Assembly (NCBI GenBank): GCA_009763385.1
Contig: CM019822.1
Location: forward strand, 7,162,127-7,226,126
Length of the DNA: 64,000 nt
Direction of reading: 5' to 3'
Source: Coix lacryma-jobi var. lacryma-jobi
Taxonomy: Eukaryota; Streptophyta; Magnoliopsida; Poales; Poaceae
The position numbers were made by a program, and so were the translations under genes. Each line of letters begins with the position of its first letter. Position 1 is the stretch's first letter. Shown here piece after piece: positions 58,279 through 64,000 of the stretch. The notes beneath the pieces were generated by a model. The model saw only the letters and a program-made list of their open reading frames with translations. It was not told the DNA's origin and did no database searches.

Positions 58279-58585
58279 TATGGATTGTTAACAGGCCGGG
58301 TAGTACATGTAATCGCATGTTTAATAGGCTAAATTGTGCTTCTAAAATGGCGGGGAAGCCTGGCCCGTTGATTATATTGCCTCTCGACACGGAGAGAAAA
58401 GTTTGTTGGGCATTTTGGGCTTATATAAGAGCCTACCCCAGCTAAAACAAATTTCATTTTAGTTCTTAGCCCTTCCATTAGTTTGATAAGGTAACCGTGT
58501 CAAAAGCAACATGAAATCACTTTTTAACGCCTAGCACCAAATGCAACACTACATCACCCTACAATAAAGTAATATAGGTCTTTTA

Positions 58586-58929
58586 GGCCCTCCACAATGT
58601 GTTCCTAGAGCGATGCTCAAACGAGAGAGAGAAAATTAAAGAGCCACTTCTTCCACTGTGGCCAGCGATGACCTGGAGCGAAGCAGGTAGTTGCGTCGAT
58701 GCTCTGGCGATGCCCAGAAAATAAAGAAAGATTTTTTGTGTGAGGATGATTGCACGCCGGTGCTGCTCACCTCGGTTGTTGTTCGTGCTCGTACACAGAC
58801 ATAGGTCCCACTGGGTTTGTTGGCTTCAGTGCCCGTATTTGTACCACTGCAGCTGTTCAGACATCGATGCTCATTACTTCATGTGGGACCCGTTTATTTT
58901 GGAGCATCACTAGTACATTGTGGTCGGCC
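58586..58929. mobile_element. Tourist-like MITE, 344 bp
   Basis: Starts GGCCCTCCACAATGTGTTCC and ends with the inverse of GGCCGACCACAATGTACTAG. TTA flanks both ends (58583-58585, 58930-58932), the duplication of PIF/Harbinger elements. No coding capacity. Confidence 0.8.
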
Positions 58930-59177
58930 TTAGACTACATATACAATCGATAATAATTTAAAATAAAGTACAATATTTTCAAGCTTGAAATTATAATTTT
59001 TATATATATTTGCAATGACAATGTGGCCATTTGAAATGTATATAAAAATATATTTACATGGAATGGCAAGGTTTTTCAGAAAAGAGAGTAGAAGTGAGTT
59101 TCATGGGAATAAAATTCTTTTTGACAGTGATTTTGGAAACAATGCTGCTAAACTCTTCACCAAAATTAGTCCTATAA

Positions 59178-59341
59178 GACCAGTCTCAATAGAGATTTCA
59201 TGACTCAGTTTCTAACGCATTCATCATCATGAAACTCTCTCTACTCCCTATAAAACTTTTATTAGTTATCTTCATCATACAGTGTCATATCAACATATTT
59301 AATATTCATAAATGTCATGAAACTTTTATTGAGATTGACCT
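59178..59341. mobile_element. Tourist-like MITE, 164 bp
   Basis: Starts GACCAGTCTCAATAGAGATT and ends with the inverse of GGTCAATCTCAATAAAAGTT. TAA flanks both sides (59175-59177, 59342-59344). No coding capacity. Confidence 0.75.
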
Positions 59342-59817
59342 AACTTTAACTGTCCATAGCTTTTGAAACATTTAGTTTTAAATTTGATGATGCTAATTAA
59401 GATAAGATGTACTATATATATAATTTAGTTGTCAAAGTTTACTTTAACAAATCTATTGCTGTTTTTATTTGTATACTGTATTATAATACAAAACATAGAC
59501 AAAGTCACTACACTCTGGTGGCCGTGTCACTCTTCAAAACCGAGAGGAATTACAGAAGTCTCGATTGGATCATTGGAGTATAAAGAAATGATGCACGGTG
59601 GTAGGATTGGTCAACAGCTGCACGTTTCTTTCCTCGGATCCTGCTCGCCTTGGATCTACGCAATAAATGAAGTCGATGAGCTTCCGGTAAGAAGATTGTC
59701 CACGAGCTGGCCGGCCTTAGATCTAAGCCAATATACTCACATGTTGCAGTAAAAAAACGCTATGTATAGACAGCTCAAGGCATCGATTTTCACACTAGGA
59801 TGATTATATTACAAAAA

Positions 59818-59823
59818 TATAAG
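59818..59823 (+). promoter_or_regulatory. Possible TATA box of the plus-strand glycosyltransferase gene
   Basis: TATAAG in the context AAAAATATAAGCGCGG. It would put the start near 59850 and give a leader of about 200 nt. Other AT-rich words nearby could serve as well. Confidence 0.3.
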
Positions 59824-60045
59824 CGCGGTTTACTTCCCGGATCGGAGTCGTAGTTCAGTCTTCAGTGTTCAGAACACACTTGGATGTGCTCCTACTTAAG
59901 TGAGCTTAGCTAACAGCACGCAGGCCGAGCACTACACTGAGCTCACCAAGTCAGCAGAGTAGCTAATCGATCAGCCGTGAGAAGCTTAGCTCGAGTTCTA
60001 ACTAGCTAGACGAAGTCGACGACCGCCGGCCGGCCGAGCAGCAGA

Positions 60046-61077
60046 ATGAAGCCTCCGTCTTCTCCTGGAGCGCCGTCGTCGTCCTCACGCACCTCGCTCT
60101 TCCTCCTCCCTGGCATCCTCCTGGCTGCGGTCATCTACCTGGTCCTCTTCCCCGACAACTTCAAGCTCCGGACCGGGATGTTCGGGTCGTCCTCGTTGTC
60201 GTCATGCAACAACGACAACGACACCGGCGCCTCGGCGACGTCGGCGGTCGGCCGTCGCGCCGCCGGAGGCTCTCCTTCGGAGGAAGAAGCGGTGGACCTG
60301 CGGCTGCTGATGGGCATAGTCACCACCCCGAGCACGTACGAGCGGCGCGCGCTCCTGCGGCTGGCCTACTCCCTGCAGCCGCGTCCCGTGCGCGCGGTGG
60401 TGGACGTGCGCTTCGTCATGTGCCGCATCGAGCACGAGGAGGACCGCATCCTGGTGGCGCTGGAGATCATCGCGCACGGCGACGTGGTGGTGCTCAACTG
60501 CACGGAGAACATGAACGACGGCAAGACGTACGCCTACTTCTCGGCCGTGCCGGGGCTGTTCGCCGCCGCCGGCGAGCGGCGGTACGACTACGTGGGCAAG
60601 ACCGACGACGACACCTACTACCGGGTGGCGGCGCTGGCGGAGTCGCTGCGCGGGAAGGCGCGGCGGGACGCGTACCAGGGCTACCTGACGCCCTGCCACT
60701 GGCTGCCGGAGAAGCAGTACATGTCCGGGATGGGGTACGTGGTGTCGTGGGACGTGGCGGAGTGGATCGCCGCCACGCCGGAGCTCCGGGACGACCACAA
60801 CGACTGGGAGGACGTCAACTTCGGCGGGTGGCTGCGCAAGGGCGGGAAGTACAAGAACGTGTACAACGAGGAGCCGAGGATGTACGACTACTGGGACAGG
60901 GAGATGGCCGCGGACGTCAACTGCTTCCGGCACGAGCACATCGCCGACGCCGTGGCCGTCCACAAGCTCAAGGACCGCCTCAAGTGGGCGCGCACGCTCC
61001 ACTTCTTCAACGCCACCCAGGGGCTCAAGCCGTCCAGGCTCTATCATGTGGACTTGCAAAACGTCTACCACGTCTAA
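60046..61077 (+). CDS. GT31-like (galactosyltransferase family) type II membrane protein, intronless
   Basis: Predicted protein of 343 aa. A short Ser/Pro-rich cytosolic tail (starts MKPPSSPGAPSSSSRTSL) is followed by one membrane segment (about residues 19-36, FLLPGILLAAVIYLVLF). A low-complexity stem leads to the catalytic region from about residue 85. Typical features are YERRALLRLAYSL, DVRFVMCRIEHEEDR, LEIIAHGDVVVLNCTENMND, the metal-binding KTDDDTYY near residue 187, and EDVNFGGWLRKGG. Possible N-glycosylation sites are NCT and NAT. It should act in the Golgi, adding a sugar to a glycan or glycoprotein; donor and acceptor cannot be told from the sequence. A paralogue lies 1.9 kb away on the other strand. 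The ATG gives the tail-plus-anchor layout of the family. A run of about 13 A follows the stop by roughly 100 bp. Confidence 0.88.
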   Translation: MKPPSSPGAPSSSSRTSLFLLPGILLAAVIYLVLFPDNFKLRTGMFGSSSLSSCNNDNDTGASATSAVGRRAAGGSPSEEEAVDLRLLMGIVTTPSTYERRALLRLAYSLQPRPVRAVVDVRFVMCRIEHEEDRILVALEIIAHGDVVVLNCTENMNDGKTYAYFSAVPGLFAAAGERRYDYVGKTDDDTYYRVAALAESLRGKARRDAYQGYLTPCHWLPEKQYMSGMGYVVSWDVAEWIAATPELRDDHNDWEDVNFGGWLRKGGKYKNVYNEEPRMYDYWDREMAADVNCFRHEHIADAVAVHKLKDRLKWARTLHFFNATQGLKPSRLYHVDLQNVYHV

Positions 61078-62976
61078 CTAGGTGGTAGAGACTAGAGAGA
61101 TCGATCCACCATATACCCTGTTCTGTTATCATGCACCTGTTTTAGATTTTTATTAGGCAAAAGTAGAGTTTGTGTTGCAAAAAAAAAAAAAGAGAGAGCT
61201 AGCCTTGAATTGGAAAGTAAAGGCGGTGTTTGGTTCCTCGGTGCAGTCTGCTCGCCTCAAGTACGACGCACCACAAAAGAGAGAATGTCTCTACAAGAGA
61301 GAGCAAAAGAAAAATGTCAGCTTTTGCAGGTTGTGCCAAGGTTGGAGTATGTGTCCATTGTTGGGAAGTTGTGGTCTCAACTTGCTTGTAACTACGTGGA
61401 GGGTTGAAGTCAATACTTTTTTTCTCGCCCAGTCTACCACAACTAATTTTAGTCAAGTATGGCAAGCCACAAAAAAGTAATTGTCATACTTTGTCATGCT
61501 TAAGAGAATCTTGCCACACTTTTTTACGATATGACATGTGGAGCCCAAAAGAATCATGTCTAAACTTAGTGGACAACCAAATACTTGTTAACTTGATCAA
61601 ACTTGCCTAAGGTAAAATGTGACAAATTGTGGCTAACAACCAAACAACTCAAGTCACTAGAGGGATTACTCCTCTCCTCGCTTTTGTCTTCTAACCCTAC
61701 TATAGGCAACAGATAGTCTATATGAAAACACACATAGACATGACTGAGGTGGAAGAAAGAGAGGGAACGAGGAGCTATAATGTTGCCGCCAAAATGCATC
61801 GTCTTGCCTACAATGACCTATGTGGGCTACAACGGCCACCCAGGGTAGGAGCAACGAGGAGGTGCCCTAGTGCAACCACTTTCATGTGGCGCACCTCACT
61901 TATGTGAGTACAAAATAGAGTAAATGGGTCAAGCAAGTTGTGCGGGTTGCATGCAGCTCCTCTAGTCGTGCAATGACGTGTTTGTGTCAACGCGATACAG
62001 CGACCACGCGTCACTTGGTCGGTTATTCATGGCAGAGGTGTTCGCCGAACGTAAATCCTCCCACAGATAGAGATTTTTTATACACATGCGTGTTGAATCT
62101 TGGCTAAGTATATATCGTGTTATTAGTTTGTAAATCCATTATGAAGTAGGAGTGCAAAATAGTCCGAGGAATTAGACATTATTGGGAAGAATACAATAAG
62201 TTTGATTGGAATGTAATTTATGGCTATGTAGAATGTCTAAATAATTAATATGATCAGATCTCTGTCCTCAACTCTGTCATGCAAGCAAAAGGTCATACAT
62301 TTTGGATCTCATAATAGACATTTTGTTGCCTCTTCATTAGGGTTTTATTTTGGTTGTAGTGGTTGTAACGTGACAGATTTTGTTGCCTCTTCATTAGGGT
62401 TTTATTTTAGTTGCAATTATTGTGGCCTGTGTTCGAAAGGTTTAGCGCGACGTGTTCTAATCATTTTGGAGTTGCTTTAGGTGGTTTTTGTTTGTTTGTC
62501 AACTTCTTTGGTGTTTGGTCGTTGTTTCTCTTTGAGGCTGGTTTTGCTGCTATGGATCTATTTGGATGTAGCCAATTAAAATTTAGCTAGCTAAAATTTT
62601 AATGTAAAACTTTAGCTAACTAAATTTAATTTAGCCGGTGTATTCAAACAGAACCTATGTTGTACCTACTAATCTGCATTATGTTTTCTTTTCATTAGTA
62701 TAACAGGCAACTCTTGTAACTGATTTGTTTAAATAAAATAATTATAAAGTATAAAATATGGTAAAAAAAAACAAGTGGAAAGATCTAGGAGTTCGTGAGA
62801 AGAGCTCGGATGAAATCAAAAGAACACATATATTTGTTCTTATGTATGTATAAATCAAAAGCTCCCTCAAATCAAAAAGTCAAAATTAAGCAACGCATGC
62901 ATGCACCCGATGGATCGATCCCCTCGATCTACGTACGTACTTACAGTACTGTAGATATATAGGCGAGAGCTAGGTG
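61078..62976. other. Spacer between the two tail-to-tail glycosyltransferase genes
   Basis: No gene seen. Contains an A-run at about 61179-61191. A possible MITE spans about 61225-61645 (GGTGTTTGGTTCCTCGG at one end, TAACAACCAAACAACTC at the other). A duplicated segment lies at 62320-62408. A small foldback of about 100 bp lies near 62553-62655 (GGATCTATTTGGATG and ATTCAAACAGAACC). Confidence 0.45.
62320..62408. repeat. Direct repeat of 32 bp
   Basis: ATTTTGTTGCCTCTTCATTA and the next 12 bases occur at 62320-62351 and again at 62377-62408, identical apart from what follows. Short local duplication in non-coding DNA. Confidence 0.85.
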
Positions 62977-63987
62977 CTAGTCGATCTTGTAGAACTTGGA
63001 CGGGTTGAGCCCTGCCGTGAAGTTGAAGTACTTGAGCGTCTCCGCCCACCTCGGGTTGCTCTTGAGCCTGTGCACGCCGATGGTGCTGGGCATGAACTGG
63101 TGCTCGCACTGGTCCACGGGCACCGGGTTGAGGTAGTCGTGGATGGCCGGCTTGGCGTTGAAGCGGTTCTTCCCCTTGCCGGCGATCCTGAGCCAGAGCC
63201 CCGTGAGCATGTCCTCCGTGCCCACGCTGTGGTTGCGCGCCACGTCGGAGGCGGCGATCCACGCCACGAGGTCCCACGACAGCGCGTAGGCCATGCCGGC
63301 CATGTACTCCCGGAACGGGTCCACGCTGTCGCACGGGATGGTGGCGCCGTAGTACATGTCGTCCCGGGGCATCCCGCCCAGCGACGCCACCAGCTGCGGC
63401 AGCCGCAGGAAGATGTCGTCGTCGGCCTTCATCACGTAGTCGTAGGGCTCGTCGGCGTAGAGCCGCGCCACCGTCGACAGGAACGTGTACGTCTTGCCGC
63501 CGTTGAGGTTCTCCTCGCAGCCGTCGAGCACGATGACGTCGCCGTGGGCGAGGATCTCGAGCGGCACCAGCACGCGCTGGTCGTCCTTGTACAGCCGGCA
63601 GAAGACGAAGCGCACGTCCACGTGCGCGGAGAGGGGCTCCGGCGACGACGACGACGACGCCGACGCCGAGAGCTGCAGCCCGTACACCATGCGCAGCAGG
63701 TGCCGCCGCTCGTACAGGTCCGCGCGGGTCAGCACGCCGATGAGCAGCCGGAAGTCGGGCTTCCGGACCGCCGCCACGCCGGTTGCTGGCTCCGCCGACG
63801 GCGGGCCGCACGCGCTCAGCATCGCCTGCAGCTCGAACTCCTTGGGGTACACGAAGAGGAAGATGAAGGCCAGGAGCAGGAGCGGCAGCAGGACCAGCGC
63901 CTTGCTGGAGGCAGACAGCCTGGGGAAGCCGCCGCCGTGCCTCTGTTTCACGCCGACCTGCTGGGGCGCGTGGTTGCCGTTGCCCAT
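62977..63987 (-). CDS. GT31-like (galactosyltransferase family) type II membrane protein, intronless paralogue
   Basis: Predicted protein of 336 aa, starting MGNGNHAPQQVGVKQRHGGG. One membrane segment at about residues 30-47 (ALVLLPLLLLAFIFLFVY). The catalytic region from about residue 78 shows YERRHLLRMVYGLQ, VDVRFVFCRLYKDDQRVLVP, LEILAHGDVIVLDGCEENLN, metal-binding KADDDIFLRL, TEDMLTGLWLR and the C-terminal KYFNFTAGLNPSKFYKID. Possible N-glycosylation at NHS and NFT. It aligns along its length with the gene at 60046-61077 but has diverged widely, so the duplication is old. The ATG lies only 13 bp from the window edge, so the promoter is outside. Golgi location and sugar transfer are inferred from family; substrate unknown. 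Confidence 0.88.
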   Translation of the reverse strand: MGNGNHAPQQVGVKQRHGGGFPRLSASSKALVLLPLLLLAFIFLFVYPKEFELQAMLSACGPPSAEPATGVAAVRKPDFRLLIGVLTRADLYERRHLLRMVYGLQLSASASSSSSPEPLSAHVDVRFVFCRLYKDDQRVLVPLEILAHGDVIVLDGCEENLNGGKTYTFLSTVARLYADEPYDYVMKADDDIFLRLPQLVASLGGMPRDDMYYGATIPCDSVDPFREYMAGMAYALSWDLVAWIAASDVARNHSVGTEDMLTGLWLRIAGKGKNRFNAKPAIHDYLNPVPVDQCEHQFMPSTIGVHRLKSNPRWAETLKYFNFTAGLNPSKFYKID

Positions 63988-64000
63988 GAACGACGTGAGC

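Larger units (their letters stand above)
58930..60045. other. Upstream region of the plus-strand glycosyltransferase gene
   Basis: AT-rich. Holds the Tourist-like MITE at 59178-59341 and otherwise no recognisable gene. The last 200 bp become GC-rich and should be the 5' leader of the gene at 60046. The ORF at 59429-59752 has no domain. Confidence 0.4.

Noticed and set aside
60202..61088. 289-aa minus and 294-aa plus ORFs over the glycosyltransferase gene
   Set aside because: Shadow frames of the real GT31-like reading frame, caused by high GC3.
62867..63811. 314-aa minus ORF overlapping the second glycosyltransferase gene
   Set aside because: Shifted frame of the same strand; composition is Arg/Ala-rich and lacks the family motifs seen in the 62977-63987 frame.
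1..64000. CRISPR arrays, prokaryotic operons, phage or plasmid functions
   Set aside because: The window is plant nuclear DNA with spliced genes; no regularly spaced repeat-spacer structure was seen.

Overview
This window is nuclear DNA from a grass (Poaceae). The genes are multi-exon plant genes with GT-AG introns, coding exons are GC-rich next to AT-rich introns, and the spaces between genes carry grass-type transposons: Stowaway MITEs flanked by TA, Tourist-like MITEs flanked by TTA or TAA, hAT-type MITEs flanked by 8-bp duplications, CACTA elements and a Ty1/Copia retrotransposon. The repeat set looks panicoid, but I cannot name the genus from sequence alone.

Layout. Positions 1-1481 hold the start of a minus-strand R2R3-MYB gene (subgroup 14, RAX/MYB36-like). 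Only exon 1 is inside the window; the rest lies beyond position 1. From 1.5 to 11 kb there is promoter and repeat DNA with no convincing gene. At 11.0-15.7 kb is a complete minus-strand gene for a PB1-domain Raf-like protein kinase (8 coding exons, about 1111 aa). At 18.7-23.9 kb one CACTA element is nested inside another; both keep their target-site duplications, and the outer one contains a tRNA-like segment. At 25.4-26.6 kb is a GC-rich island with no assignable gene except a short signal-peptide-like ORF.

At 28.3-36.7 kb is a complete minus-strand RIC1 homologue (22 coding exons, about 1124 aa), the Rab6/Ypt6 exchange-factor subunit. At 41.5-54.6 kb is a complete minus-strand gene for anaphase-promoting complex subunit 4 (19 coding exons, about 770 aa). 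Its third intron holds a 4.9-kb Copia element with only 102-bp LTRs, a broken pol and no recognisable gag. At 57.5-58.1 kb is the gene for ribosomal protein L35a/eL33 (112 aa), whose first intron appears to use a GC donor and whose upstream DNA has a telo-box and site II motifs. The last 4 kb holds two intronless GT31-like glycosyltransferase paralogues facing tail to tail.

The host genes are unrelated housekeeping or signalling genes (osmotic/ABA-type kinase signalling, Golgi trafficking, cell cycle, translation, Golgi glycosylation). I see no sign that they form one pathway. The exon models were built by hand; every exon junction keeps the reading frame and all but one use GT-AG. I did not find a convincing new biological system. 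The points most worth checking are the tRNA-like insert and hairpin series in the outer CACTA, the palindromic subterminal repeats of the inner CACTA, the gag-less Copia, and the GC-AG intron.
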